A DNA stretch of 64,000 bases from Tsuneonella sediminis. GTDB lineage: Bacteria; Pseudomonadota; Alphaproteobacteria; Sphingomonadales; Sphingomonadaceae. The stretch is taken from the NCBI RefSeq assembly GCF_051912845.1, contig NZ_JBNCBU010000001.1, forward strand, positions 1,984,001 to 2,048,000. Reading direction: 5' to 3'. Positions 11,412 through 22,183 of the stretch are shown one piece after another (position 1 is the stretch's first letter; every line of letters begins with the position of its first letter). The position numbers and the translations under genes are program-made. The notes under the pieces were generated by a model. The model made no database searches, was not told the origin of the DNA, and saw only the letters and a program-made list of their open reading frames with translations.

Positions 11412-12340
11412 ACGGCCCGCCCGAAGCCATCAGTCGCGACCTGGAGCGCGCCAAGAAGCTCGAATGGTGGACGCTCGGCTGGATGGCCTCGGTGGTGGTG
11501 GTGATGTATCTCGTCATGGGCGCGAGCCAGGCGATGAAGACCGCGTTCCTCGAGGATCTGCTGAGCCTGGTGCCTGCGGTGACCTTCCTCATGTCGGCCC
11601 ACCTCGAGCCGCGTGGGCCCACCAGAAAGTATCCATTCGGCTTCGTGAGAGCCAACACGCTCGCGTTCCTCGCATCGGCAGTCGTGCTGCTGACCATGGG
11701 CCTGTTCCTCATTTTCGAAAGCGCACGGGCCCTGGTGAACGCCGAGCATCCGACGATCGGCCCGGTAGCACTGCTGGGCGAGACGGTCTGGCTCGGCTGG
11801 TTGATGATCGCCGGGCTCGTCTACTCGGTCGTCCCGCCGATGATCCTCGGCCGGCTGAAGATGCCGCTCGCGCACAGGCTCCGCGACAAGGTGCTCTATA
11901 CCGATGCGCTGATGCAGAAGGCGGACTGGCGGACCGGGCTTGCAGGCGTGGCCGGGGTCTTGGGCATCGGCTTCGGGCTGTGGTGGGCCGACGCGCTGGC
12001 CGCGCTGTTGATCGCGCTGTCGATCGTCAAGGACGGGTTCGACAGCGTTCGCCGCGCTTCGGCCGAGCTTCTCGACGGGGCCCCGCGGCAGCTTGAAGGC
12101 AACGGCATCTCGGAAGAAGCCGCAAATCTCGAGAACCGCATCAAGGCGCGCTGGCCCGAGGCCGAAGTGCGGATGCGCGAATCGGGGCGTTACATCCTGG
12201 TCGACGTCAAGGGCGTCCGCGAGCCGGTCGGTCCGATAGACTATTCGGAGCTGATGGACCCGGGCGCGCCGTGGCGGGTCGCGCAGATCGCCTTCATCGC
12301 CCCGCGCCGCGACACCGAGAACAGCGGCGAGCCCCATTGA
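11408..12340 (+). CDS. Cation diffusion facilitator family transporter
   Basis: The 310-residue protein has a typical CDF layout: an N-terminal basic region, about six membrane segments, and a C-terminal cytoplasmic domain from about residue 215. The helix-2 region reads FLEDLLSLVPAVTFLMSAHL, and HRLRDKVLYTDALMQKADW near residue 155 is the helix-5 metal-site region. CDF proteins exchange zinc, iron or related divalent cations for protons. The usual helix-2 HxxxD pair is not clearly present (D-L-L-S-L), so specificity may differ. The start overlaps the preceding lipoprotein stop. Confidence 0.8.
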   Translation: MNGPPEAISRDLERAKKLEWWTLGWMASVVVVMYLVMGASQAMKTAFLEDLLSLVPAVTFLMSAHLEPRGPTRKYPFGFVRANTLAFLASAVVLLTMGLFLIFESARALVNAEHPTIGPVALLGETVWLGWLMIAGLVYSVVPPMILGRLKMPLAHRLRDKVLYTDALMQKADWRTGLAGVAGVLGIGFGLWWADALAALLIALSIVKDGFDSVRRASAELLDGAPRQLEGNGISEEAANLENRIKARWPEAEVRMRESGRYILVDVKGVREPVGPIDYSELMDPGAPWRVAQIAFIAPRRDTENSGEPH

Positions 12341-12391
12341 AGCGCGTCGTGGCCGCTTGCCATCGCGAGGTGCCGCGATAGGGTCGCGCCC

Positions 12392-13954
12392 ATGACAGCA
12401 GAGGACATCTCCGCCCGCCTTGCCGAACCGTTCGGTTCCTTCTCGCAGGTGCTCGCCGACTGGGCTGCGCTCCAGCCCGACAAGCCGGCGCTGCTGGATG
12501 AAACCGGCAAACTGACCTGGGCCCAGCTCGACGACCGGGTCGAGCGGATCGCAGCGCGGCTGCAAGCCGATGGCCTCGCGCCAGGCCAGTCTGTGGCGAT
12601 CCTCGGGACTTCGACCAACGCATACGCGCTCGTGTTCCTCGCCGCGGTCCGTGCGGGCGGGGTCGCTGCCCCGCTCACCACGAGCGCTACCGCCGAACAG
12701 CTTGCCGCGATGGCCGCCGACAGCGGCGCGGCGCAAATCTTCGTCGACCGGGCCAAGCTGGCCGAGCTGGGCGATAACTGCTTTCCCGGATTGGCGCGGG
12801 TCGTGCTCGACGAGGACCTCGACCAATGGATGGCCCCCGCGGGCGCCCGCGCCGAGCCGGCGACGCGCGATCCGGCCGATCCCTTCAACATCATCTATTC
12901 ATCGGGCACGACGGGTACGCCCAAGGGCATCGTGCAGTCGCACCTCATGCGGTGGCGCCAGTTCGCGCGCACCGCGACGAGCCTTCTCGAAGGCGGCGGA
13001 CCGGTAATCAGCCTTGCGTCCACCCCGCTCTATTCGAACACGACGATGGTCGCATTCCTCGCCCCGCTTCTCGCGGGGGGAACGGTGCGCGTCATCGGCA
13101 AGTTCGACTGCGGTCGCTGGCTCGCGCACGCGCAGGCCGACCGCACGACGATGACCATGCTGGTGCCCGTCCAGTACCAGCGGCTGATGGATTTCGCGGA
13201 TTTCGACGACTTCGATCTGTCGGCGTTGCGGTTGAAGTACTGCACGTCCGCTCCGTTCTCGGCCGAGCTCAAGCGCGAGGTGCTGGCACGAATGCCGGGC
13301 GCCCTGATCGAGATTTATTCGATGACCGAGGGCGGGGTGGTCTGCCTGCTGCCCGCGCACGAATTCCCCGACAAGCTGCACACCGTCGGCCGGCCGGCGC
13401 CCGGGAGCGAGCTCAAGGTCCTCGACGACGAGGATCGCGAGGTGCCGCCGGGCATTCCGGGGCACCTCGTCGGCCGATCGGGCACGATGATGTCGGGCTA
13501 TCGCAACCAGGCAGGCAAGACGCGGGAGGGATACTGGACGGATCCGGCGACCGGCGAAACATGGCAGCGGATGGGCGATATCGGGCGGATCGATGCCGAC
13601 GGTTTCGTCGAGCTCGTCGGCCGGGCCAAGGACATGATCATCTCGGGCGGGTTCAACATCTACCCCGCCGACCTCGAAGCCGCGCTGGAGGCCGACCCGC
13701 GCGTGGCCGAGGCGGCGGTGATCGGGGTTCCGAGCCGGGCCTGGGGCGAGACGCCGGTGGGTTTCGTGCGGTTGGCGCGCGGCTTCGGGGAGCGCCACCT
13801 TGCAGCGATCCTCGCCGAGACGAACGGCAAGCTGGGCAAGACCCAGCGCCTTGCCGCCCTCCACGCCGTCGACGAAATGCCGCGCAGCCACATCGGCAAG
13901 CTGCTCAAGAGCGATCTGCGCGAAATGGCGGCAGTCATGGAGCCGCCTGATTGA
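12392..13954 (+). CDS. Class I adenylate-forming enzyme (acyl-CoA synthetase)
   Basis: This 520-residue enzyme activates a carboxylic acid with ATP and passes it to CoA. The phosphate-binding loop IIYSSGTTGTPKGIVQSH is at about residue 168, the A5 motif YSMTEGG near residue 309, the A7/A8 hinge GDIGRIDADGFVELVGRAKD with ISGGFNIYPAD near residue 390-425, and the A10 lysine in SHIGKLLKSDLRE near residue 500. It is most like medium/long-chain fatty-acid or aryl-CoA ligases; the substrate cannot be assigned. It is monocistronic as far as spacing shows. Confidence 0.9.
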   Translation: MTAEDISARLAEPFGSFSQVLADWAALQPDKPALLDETGKLTWAQLDDRVERIAARLQADGLAPGQSVAILGTSTNAYALVFLAAVRAGGVAAPLTTSATAEQLAAMAADSGAAQIFVDRAKLAELGDNCFPGLARVVLDEDLDQWMAPAGARAEPATRDPADPFNIIYSSGTTGTPKGIVQSHLMRWRQFARTATSLLEGGGPVISLASTPLYSNTTMVAFLAPLLAGGTVRVIGKFDCGRWLAHAQADRTTMTMLVPVQYQRLMDFADFDDFDLSALRLKYCTSAPFSAELKREVLARMPGALIEIYSMTEGGVVCLLPAHEFPDKLHTVGRPAPGSELKVLDDEDREVPPGIPGHLVGRSGTMMSGYRNQAGKTREGYWTDPATGETWQRMGDIGRIDADGFVELVGRAKDMIISGGFNIYPADLEAALEADPRVAEAAVIGVPSRAWGETPVGFVRLARGFGERHLAAILAETNGKLGKTQRLAALHAVDEMPRSHIGKLLKSDLREMAAVMEPPD

Positions 13955-14007
13955 GCGAATTTGGCGTGTTAACCTCGGTTTAGGCGCGCTTCACTAGCTT
14001 TGCGGTC

Positions 14008-15711
14008 GTGGGACGACTGGGGTTCTGGATCGCGCTGATCGTCGCGGCGCTGCTGGGCGCGCTTGCGCCTTCGAACGCGCTCGCCGCTCCCACAGCGGCG
14101 CCCTGCTCGGCGACGAGCAGCGACAGGGTCCCGATCGCGCGGACGCTCGCGGAACCGCTGGACTGGCGATGTCCGGGGCGATGGGACCACGTGTCGCACA
14201 GTCGCCAGCTGGTCCTCCTGAAGTTCGATCCCTCACGGCCCCCGCGTTTCGTGGTCAGCCGGGCTGTCGCCTTCGACAGCATTTCGGTGGCATGGCAAAC
14301 CCCCGGCGGCGCGAACGGCTCGCTGGTGCGACCCTTCGACCGGCTCAAGCCCACCTTCCTCGACAGGCGGTTCGTTCTTCCCCTGCCCGAACTCCCGCCC
14401 GGTACCGACCGCATCGTCGTCGGAATCGACGGGGCGACCAACGCTCTGCCGCTCGAATACATGACCCTTGCACGCCAGAAACCAGGGACCACGACGTCCG
14501 AACGCGATGCGCTGCTGATAGCGGCCTTCCTGCTCGGCCTCCTCGCGATGCCGCTCTGCTTCGACGTGGTGTTCTACCGCGTGCTGCGCGAGCCGTTCAT
14601 CCTGTGGCACATGGCGTTCGTCGCGGGCATGGCCCTCCAGATCTACATGACCGCGGGCTTGTACCTGCCGTCCTTCGACCTGGGCTTGCGAGCCGTGCGC
14701 GCGATCACCGTCGGCGGCTTCGGCCTGATGGTGGCGGGGGCGCTGATGTTCTTCGTCGCCTTCGTCGAGAAGGGAACGCTCGGTCGCCGCGAGGTCGCCG
14801 CGCTTCGGATCGGCGCGGTATGGATGGCCGCCGTCTGCGCCTTTCACGCCGCCGGCTTCACCGCCTTCGGCACGCTTTCGTCTCAGCTGCTCTACGTGTC
14901 GGGGATCCCCGTTGCGATGATCTTCGCATGGTCGGCGTGGACCGCGCACAAGGCGGGGAGCCGGATGGTGCGGTTCATTGCGATCGGGTTCGCGCCGCTG
15001 CTGGCGATCGTGATCCTGCGCATGGTGACGTTCCTGCTGCCATCGGTCCCCACGCTCGAGGCGAACGGCCTGTTCCAGGCGGGCATGGTGATCGAGATCG
15101 GGGCGACAGCGCTGGGTGTCGCGGCCCGCTTCCTCGCCCTGCGCGACGAGCGCGACAGGGCGCAATCGGAGGCCCGCGATCTCGAGGACCTGGTCGAACG
15201 CGACCCGCTGACGGGGCTGCTCAACAGGCGGGCGGTCGAGCCCAGGTTCGCGGACTTGCGTCAAACCGGCTACGAGACGTTCGCGCTGATCGACCTCGAC
15301 AATTTCAAGTCGGTGAACGACCGCCATGGGCATGCCGTGGGCGACGCGGTCCTCGTTGCCACGGCCGAGGTGCTTGCTTCCGAACCGGACTGCGTGGCGG
15401 TGCGCCTGGGGGGAGAGGAGTTCCTGCTGCTTCTCCACGGACCGGACGCGGACCAACGGGCAGAGCGGGTGCGCCGGGCGATCCCGCGCCGTGTTGCGCG
15501 CGAAATCGAAGGATTGGCCGCCCCGGTGACCGCCAGCATGGGCGTGGTCGTGGCCCCGCACGCGGCGCTACCCCGGGTCCGGTTCGGCGACCTCTACGTG
15601 ATGGCCGACAAGCTGCTCTACGAAGCGAAGGAGGCCGGGCGCAACCGCACCTTCAGCGAGAAGGTTCGGGCATTCCGCAAGCCGCGCGGAGAGCGGCGGC
15701 GCGCCGCCTGA
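14008..15711 (+). CDS. Membrane-bound diguanylate cyclase (GGDEF) with extracytoplasmic sensor
   Basis: The 567-residue protein makes the second messenger cyclic di-GMP. It starts at GTG with a signal-like helix ending ALAAP, followed by a periplasmic domain of about 120 residues, then seven predicted membrane segments (about residues 165-385) as in 7TMR-DISM receptors, a short coiled coil, and a GGDEF domain. The active-site loop reads RLGGEEFLLL near residue 470, and the metal/nucleotide region DLDNFKSVNDRHGHAVGD is intact. The RxxD inhibitory site expected just upstream of GGEEF is not visible (SEPDC instead), so product inhibition may be weak. The sensed signal is unknown. Confidence 0.9.
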   Translation: MGRLGFWIALIVAALLGALAPSNALAAPTAAPCSATSSDRVPIARTLAEPLDWRCPGRWDHVSHSRQLVLLKFDPSRPPRFVVSRAVAFDSISVAWQTPGGANGSLVRPFDRLKPTFLDRRFVLPLPELPPGTDRIVVGIDGATNALPLEYMTLARQKPGTTTSERDALLIAAFLLGLLAMPLCFDVVFYRVLREPFILWHMAFVAGMALQIYMTAGLYLPSFDLGLRAVRAITVGGFGLMVAGALMFFVAFVEKGTLGRREVAALRIGAVWMAAVCAFHAAGFTAFGTLSSQLLYVSGIPVAMIFAWSAWTAHKAGSRMVRFIAIGFAPLLAIVILRMVTFLLPSVPTLEANGLFQAGMVIEIGATALGVAARFLALRDERDRAQSEARDLEDLVERDPLTGLLNRRAVEPRFADLRQTGYETFALIDLDNFKSVNDRHGHAVGDAVLVATAEVLASEPDCVAVRLGGEEFLLLLHGPDADQRAERVRRAIPRRVAREIEGLAAPVTASMGVVVAPHAALPRVRFGDLYVMADKLLYEAKEAGRNRTFSEKVRAFRKPRGERRRAA

Positions 15712-16042
15712 AGGGCCGATTCCAGGATTTCGGTACAGGTTGCGATCCGCTCAACACCCGCGCTCCAGCGACATCGCTGCGAAACGATGCAGCGAACGCG
15801 CCCGAAAAACCCCGATACGAAGGGGGAAAGACGAGGCGGCGGCTGGGAGGGAGAGGTGCCGCCGCCCCGCTTTCGGTTCGCAGCCGCCGTGCGGCGGGGG
15901 CGAAGGTGCCGCTGGACCAGGGGGGGACGTGGTCGAGGGCACTCACCGGGAAGCCGATTTTCTTGGGAGAGGACAGGCTTCGTCCGGTACGGCGCCCGAA
16001 ATAAAGTTACGCGCTGGTTTTCACAAATGAGAAAAGCGCGCG
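15712..16042. other. Intergenic region, 331 bases, hairpin-rich
   Basis: This lies between the convergent diguanylate cyclase and MFS genes. It contains GGCGGCGGC near 15836 paired with GCCGCCGCC near 15860, a possible terminator stem, and a second imperfect stem just before the MFS stop (TTTTC/GAAAA arms flanked by GCGC at about 16010-16042) that could end MFS transcription. Short open frames here have arginine-rich, composition-driven translations and no convincing ribosome binding site. I see no gene. Confidence 0.5.
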
Positions 16043-17287
16043 CTATGTTGCATTTGGCGCAATAGTCGCGCCGGTACTGCCCGACCCTCGCCGCGCGCCC
16101 GCAATTGCGATGAGCATTGCGCCGACCGCGATGGCCGCAGCGACCACGAGGGGCATTGCGGGAAACGCGATAATGGCCTGCGGCCCGGCAGTCTTCGCGA
16201 ATATCCCGGTATAGAGCAGCGGTCCCGCGATCATTGCGAGACTGCCGATCGCCTGGGTGGCCCCTTGCAGCTCGCCCTGGCTCTCGGCATCGACGACGCG
16301 GCTGCTCAGCGCATTCATCGAGGGTTGGACCAGACCCTGGAGTCCGTTGAAGATCAGCGCCGCGAAGATGATGGGGTCCGAACGCACGAACGCAAAGACC
16401 ATTGTCGCGGTGAAGAGCGCCGCCACTCCCAGCACGATGGCCCGCACTTCGCCGATACGCGGGATCAGCCAGCGCATCAGCAGCCCCTGGACGAGTGCGC
16501 TACCGACCCCGACCGCCGTCAGCGACAGGCCGATCTGCCCCGCGCTCCAGCCATAGGCCTCTATCGCGAAGAATGCCCAGATCGACGGGTAGACAGTATG
16601 CGCGAGGCTCCATACCCCGAGCGCGGCGACGAACCACAGCACCGCGCGGTTCTGGCCCGACAATGCGCGAAGCGCGGCGAACGCGTTGGCCCGCGCCAGG
16701 CGAAACGGCCGGCGACGCTCCTGCGGCAGGCTCTCGCGAAGGAAGAAGAAGCCGAAGATCACGTTGACAAAGGCCATGCCGGCCGCCGCGAGGAACGGCA
16801 CGCGCGGGCCGAATTCGCCCAGAAACCCGCCGAGCGCGGGCCCGATGATAAACCCGAAGCCGAATGCCATGCCCATCGTGCCGAAGGCAGCCGCGCGGTC
16901 CTTTGGTTCGGTAATGTCGGCGATGTAGGCGTAGGCGGCCGAGAAGCTCGCGCCCGTCAGCCCCGCGATCAACCTCCCCACGACCAGCCACCCCAGGCTC
17001 GGGGCAAGGCCCTGCAACAGGTAATCGCACCCGAACGCGAACAGGCAGGCAAGCAGGACCGGACGTCGTCCAAACCGGTCGGACAGGTTGCCGATGACCG
17101 GCGCGCAGAGAAACTGCAACGCGGCGTAACCGGCGCCCAGCCAGCCCGCCCAGACCGCCGCGCTGTCGACCGGCATCCGGCCGAGGTGCATGATGAGCTC
17201 GGGCAGGACAGGCATGACCAGCCCGAAGCCGATCATGTCGATCAGCACGACGATGAAAACGAACCAAACGCTGGCGCGCCGCTGCAT
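16043..17287 (-). CDS. MFS transporter, TetA/TCR-like
   Basis: The 414-residue protein has twelve predicted membrane helices. The MFS motif A appears as GNLSDRFGRRPVLL near residue 65, and the N-terminal half also has FSAAYAYIADITEPKDRAAA near residue 118, a hallmark of the tetracycline-resistance (TCR/Tet) subgroup of drug:H+ antiporters. The start at 17287 (MQRRASVWFVF) is chosen over an upstream ATG because GGAGA lies 7 bases before it. Chromosomal members are general exporters; drug resistance should not be assumed. Confidence 0.88.
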   Translation of the reverse strand: MQRRASVWFVFIVVLIDMIGFGLVMPVLPELIMHLGRMPVDSAAVWAGWLGAGYAALQFLCAPVIGNLSDRFGRRPVLLACLFAFGCDYLLQGLAPSLGWLVVGRLIAGLTGASFSAAYAYIADITEPKDRAAAFGTMGMAFGFGFIIGPALGGFLGEFGPRVPFLAAAGMAFVNVIFGFFFLRESLPQERRRPFRLARANAFAALRALSGQNRAVLWFVAALGVWSLAHTVYPSIWAFFAIEAYGWSAGQIGLSLTAVGVGSALVQGLLMRWLIPRIGEVRAIVLGVAALFTATMVFAFVRSDPIIFAALIFNGLQGLVQPSMNALSSRVVDAESQGELQGATQAIGSLAMIAGPLLYTGIFAKTAGPQAIIAFPAMPLVVAAAIAVGAMLIAIAGARRGSGSTGATIAPNAT

Positions 17288-17453
17288 CGAAATCTCCGCT
17301 GACGCACGAGCCACAGGCAATCGCGGCGCGCCTGTCGAGATAACGGGAGCGCGACCGCGCGACAATTGCCTTGCATTGCGACGGAGATCGCTCCCAGGTC
17401 GCGGCCGGCCCCGGGGACTGGACCTGAACCGGCCCGCCGCCTAACGGCGCGGC

Positions 17454-19028
<1,575 letters not shown>

Positions 19029-19035
19029 GCGTTCG

Positions 19036-19725
19036 GTGGCCGTGACCGTCACCGAGACACTCCAGAGACTGCAGGACGCGCTGGTCCAGCGCTTCGGACA
19101 CATCAGACGGTTGCCCCAGGACCGCCGCGCCCCCGAGTGGTCGCTGGTTCAGGGCCTGATCGGATCCCGCATGCCGAGCGAGGCGTCGAGCGCGGTCGCC
19201 GACCGGCTTGTCTCCGAGTGCGGATCGTGGGACGCCGTTGCCGACCTTCCTCCCGAGGCGCTGGCGAAGGCGCTGAAGGGCGTGCGGTTTCCCAACCAGT
19301 CGGCAAAGCGGGTACATGGCGTCCTGGGCGCGATTCGCGAAAGGCAGGGCAAGGTCGACCTCGCCTGCCTTGCGGACATGGACACGCCAGCCGCGATCGC
19401 GTGGATCGAGACGCTGCCCGGCGCGGGGCGCAAGATCGCCGCCCAGGTCGTCAATACGACTACTCTCGACCGGCCGGCGCTCGTGCTCGACACCCACCAT
19501 CTGCGTATCCTCGCGCGGCTCGGACTGGCGGGACAGGGGGAGGACAGCGCGAGGATCTACGACCGACTGATGCCGCTTCTTCCTGACCGCTGGGACGCCG
19601 CCACGATCGACGAACATCACCGATTGATGAAGGAACTGGGTCGCGAGGTGTGCACGCCGAAGAACCCCAGGTGCCCCGAATGCCCGTTGCTGTCGCTGTG
19701 CCCGACGGGACAGGCTCGCTCGTGA
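19036..19725 (+). CDS. Endonuclease III-like base-excision repair glycosylase (HhH-GPD, 4Fe-4S)
   Basis: This 229-residue protein begins at a GTG seven bases after guaA. The helix-hairpin-helix reads LPGAGRKIAAQVV near residue 130; its Lys matches the Schiff-base lysine of Nth, and the catalytic Asp is in LVLDTHHLRI. The C-terminus has the iron-sulfur loop Cys-x6-Cys-x2-Cys-x5-Cys (CTPKNPRCPECPLLSLC). It is therefore a probable DNA glycosylase/AP lyase, but its N-terminal half is divergent from true Nth, so the damaged base recognised is uncertain. Its stop overlaps the likely start of the kinase gene. Confidence 0.88.
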   Translation: MAVTVTETLQRLQDALVQRFGHIRRLPQDRRAPEWSLVQGLIGSRMPSEASSAVADRLVSECGSWDAVADLPPEALAKALKGVRFPNQSAKRVHGVLGAIRERQGKVDLACLADMDTPAAIAWIETLPGAGRKIAAQVVNTTTLDRPALVLDTHHLRILARLGLAGQGEDSARIYDRLMPLLPDRWDAATIDEHHRLMKELGREVCTPKNPRCPECPLLSLCPTGQARS

Positions 19726-20489
19726 GCTGGGAGGCGGCCGACCAGGCGGCAGCCGGCGCGATCGCGGCGTGCCAGGCCCGATCGGGGCGTCCGGTCCTCG
19801 CCGGCCTTGCCGGCGCGCAAGGGTCGGGCAAGAGCACGATGGCACCGCGCCTCGCCGCGCAGCTGGCGGAAAGGGGCCTGCACACGGAGGTCCTCGCGCT
19901 CGACGATTTTTACCTGACCCGCGCCGAGCGAACGGCGCTCGCGCGCGAAATCCATCCACTGCTCGCCACGCGCGGCGTGCCGGGCACGCACGACACCGAT
20001 CTTCTGGCAGACGCGCTCGATGCGCTGCTCGCGGGACGCGGGACCCGCGTCCCGCAGTTCGACAAGGCAGCCGATGACCGCGCGGGTACGCGCGATCTTG
20101 CGGGCGGGTGCGACGTCGTCCTTCTCGAGGGATGGTGCATCGGCGCGCGGGCCGAGGGCGCTGACAGTCTGATTGCGCCGATAAACGCGCTCGAGCGCGA
20201 AGCGGACGCGGACGGAAGCTGGCGGCGCTGGGTCAACGGCCGCTTGGGCGGAGACTATGCGGCGCTCTTTTGCCGGATCGATTACGGCGTGATGCTGCGC
20301 GCGCCGGACTTCGCGGTCGTCGAGCGCTGGCGCGCCGAGCAGGAGGAGCACCTTGGAAGCGGCGGCATGACGCGAGCAGCGCTTCGCCGGTTCGTCCAGC
20401 ACTTCGAGCGAATCACCCGCGCGATGCTCGCCGACCCGCCCGCCGACCTTGTCCTCGACCTCGACCCCCGGCGGGTACCTGTCGGCTAG
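19722..20489 (+). CDS. P-loop kinase, D-glycerate 3-kinase-like
   Basis: The protein has a Walker A motif GAQGSGKST near residue 30, then LALDDFYLTRAERTALA and later LLEGWCIGAR (Walker B-like). This combination is that of the glycerate 3-kinase/uridine kinase-like family (yeast Tda10, plant GLYK), which phosphorylates D-glycerate or small metabolites. I place the start at the GTG that overlaps the endonuclease stop (GTGA, 255 aa); an ATG at 19680 would give 14 more residues inside the upstream gene. The stop overlaps the stop of the convergent SDR gene. Confidence 0.78.
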   Translation: MSWEAADQAAAGAIAACQARSGRPVLAGLAGAQGSGKSTMAPRLAAQLAERGLHTEVLALDDFYLTRAERTALAREIHPLLATRGVPGTHDTDLLADALDALLAGRGTRVPQFDKAADDRAGTRDLAGGCDVVLLEGWCIGARAEGADSLIAPINALEREADADGSWRRWVNGRLGGDYAALFCRIDYGVMLRAPDFAVVERWRAEQEEHLGSGGMTRAALRRFVQHFERITRAMLADPPADLVLDLDPRRVPVG

Positions 20490-21463
20490 GCGTGCGCCAC
20501 GAGGGGACGGAAAGTGACCCCTGTGAGCATCTCCGACCTGTCCCATAACCGCGCGGCCAGCAATTCGTCGCGCACGTGGGGATGAACGCCGCCCAACGGG
20601 CGGTCCGCGCTTGCCGGACGGGCGACGTCGCAGTCCTCGCAATAGACGCCGCCCAGCCCATCGAGCAGCGGTGAGGTCGCCGCCCAAACCGTCGTCGCGG
20701 CGCCTTCCTCGGTGCTCTTGAAGCGCTCGTTTACGTTGCCGTCGGCATCCATCCACCCCATCGCGACTTGCTCGTCCCTGGAAAGGTGACGCTGAAGCGG
20801 GGTCATGATCCCGCCCGGGTGGACCGCGAAGGCCCGCACTCCATGGGGTTCACCCAGCTTGTCGAGATGGAGCGCGAACAGCGCGTTGGCGCTCTTCGCC
20901 TGGCCGTAGGCAAGCCACTTGTCGTAATCGCGCCGCTCGAAGTTGGGATCGTCGAGATCGGGCGGGCCGAGCCTGTGGCCGATCGACGACAGCACGATCA
21001 CGCGCGCTGACCCGGCCGCAGCAAGCAGGGGCCAGAGCCGCGCGGTGAGCTGGAAATGGCCGAGATGGTTGGTCGCGAACTGGCTTTCGTAGCCGCGCGA
21101 ATCGCGCGACAGCGGACTCGCCATGATCGCGGCATTGGCAATCAGCACGTCAAGCCGGTCCCATCGGCTGGCGACCTCGTCGGCGAAATCGTCGATCGAG
21201 GCGGGATCGGCGAGGTCGAGCGGAAGGACCTCTATCGTTCCGTCCATCTCGCCCAGCACCTCCTCGGCGCGGCCCGTCCGGCGTGCGCCCACGATCAGGC
21301 TTGCGCCCGCCTCTGCCAGTGCCCTCACGGTTTCGGTGCCGATGCCCGAATAGCCGCCGGTCACGACGATCCGCGTACCGGCAAGATCGATGCCTGCAAC
21401 GACCTCGCGCGCTGTCGAGCGATAGCCGAAGGGCGATCCGAGCGGCTGTTGCACGGCGGTCAT
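20486..21463 (-). CDS. SDR family NAD(P)-dependent oxidoreductase (retinol dehydrogenase-like)
   Basis: The 325-residue protein has the Rossmann motif TGGYSGIG near residue 34, NAAIM near residue 107 and the catalytic Tyr-x-x-x-Lys as YGQAK near residue 178. The N-terminal extension (SPFGYRSTAREVVAGIDLAG) and overall length match the classical-atypical SDR group close to retinol/protochlorophyllide reductase-like enzymes. The start is placed at MTAVQQPLG because AGGAGAGGAG lies upstream. The C-terminal end is convergent with the kinase gene, the two stops sharing the tetranucleotide CTAG. Confidence 0.88.
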   Translation of the reverse strand: MTAVQQPLGSPFGYRSTAREVVAGIDLAGTRIVVTGGYSGIGTETVRALAEAGASLIVGARRTGRAEEVLGEMDGTIEVLPLDLADPASIDDFADEVASRWDRLDVLIANAAIMASPLSRDSRGYESQFATNHLGHFQLTARLWPLLAAAGSARVIVLSSIGHRLGPPDLDDPNFERRDYDKWLAYGQAKSANALFALHLDKLGEPHGVRAFAVHPGGIMTPLQRHLSRDEQVAMGWMDADGNVNERFKSTEEGAATTVWAATSPLLDGLGGVYCEDCDVARPASADRPLGGVHPHVRDELLAARLWDRSEMLTGVTFRPLVAHA

Positions 21464-21625
21464 CGCGTCACTCCTCTCCTGCTCACGGGCTTCGGCATGC
21501 GCCCGCGTGCCGGACGCGTCAATTCCGCTTCGCGGAACGGACTCGGGCCAAGGTCCGTTACCGGGCATCGGCCGTGCGGTGGAACTGCCGGTGGCAACAT
21601 GACATCAAGGAGAGAGGTCGTGACG

Positions 21626-22084
21626 ATGAACAGGACATCCATGCTCACAGTGGCCGCACTGGCCGGCTCGATCGCGCTGGCGGGTTGCGCCACGATCGAG
21701 GAAGAAGTCGTCGACGCGACGTCGGACACCTACAAGACGGTGCTGACTGGCGCCAACGAGGTGGGCGGCGGCGATCCCGACGGATACGGGCGCGCCGAGA
21801 TCTCGATTTCGGACGCGTTCAACCAGATCTGCTACGAGTTGAAGGACGTGCGCGGGATCGACCCGATCACCGCGGCGCACGTCCACTACGGCCGCGCGGG
21901 TATCAACGGACCGCCGGTCTTCACCCTGACCAAGTCGAACGAGGGCCGCTGGCAGGGCTGCAAGGATGGCAAGGAGTGGACCGAGAACCGCCTGCAAGGC
22001 AACCCGGCCGACTTCTATGTCAATGTCCATACGGCCGCCTATCCCAACGGCGCGATCCGCGGCCAGTTGAGCGATATGCAATAG
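21626..22084 (+). CDS. CHRD domain-containing lipoprotein
   Basis: The 152-residue protein has a lipoprotein signal ending in ALAGC at Cys21. The remainder is one CHRD (chordin) domain: TVLTGANEVGGGDPDGYGRA, CYELKDVRGIDPITAAHVHYGRAG and a C-terminal YPNGAIRGQL, which is the usual end of the domain. CHRD domains in bacteria are found on the cell surface or periplasm with unknown ligands. The start at 21626 is preferred because AAGGAGAGAGG sits before it; an ATG at 21599 lies upstream of that site. Confidence 0.85.
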   Translation: MNRTSMLTVAALAGSIALAGCATIEEEVVDATSDTYKTVLTGANEVGGGDPDGYGRAEISISDAFNQICYELKDVRGIDPITAAHVHYGRAGINGPPVFTLTKSNEGRWQGCKDGKEWTENRLQGNPADFYVNVHTAAYPNGAIRGQLSDMQ

Positions 22085-22101
22085 TAGTCTTTCGCGCGCT
22101 A

Positions 22102-22154
22102 CCCGCCGCGATTTGCCGTGCCCGCCTTCGGGGTGGGCACGACAGCGCGGCGGG
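22102..22154. terminator. Bidirectional terminator hairpin between convergent genes
   Basis: A large nested hairpin lies 17 bases after the CHRD stop and 29 bases from the stop of the gene on the other strand. The outer stem is CCCGCCGCG (22102-22110) with CGCGGCGGG (22146-22154), perfect over 9 pairs. The inner stem is CGTGCCCGCC (22117-22126) with GGTGGGCACG (22132-22141), 10 pairs with one G-T wobble. There is no T-run on either side, so termination efficiency is uncertain. Confidence 0.6.
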
Positions 22155-22183
22155 GCAGTGGACTGCCTTCAAGCAGGCGGCGG

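Noticed and set aside
15787..16065. Possible 92-residue frame in the gap before the MFS gene
   Set aside because: Arg-rich chance translation, no ribosome binding site, overlaps the MFS 3' end.
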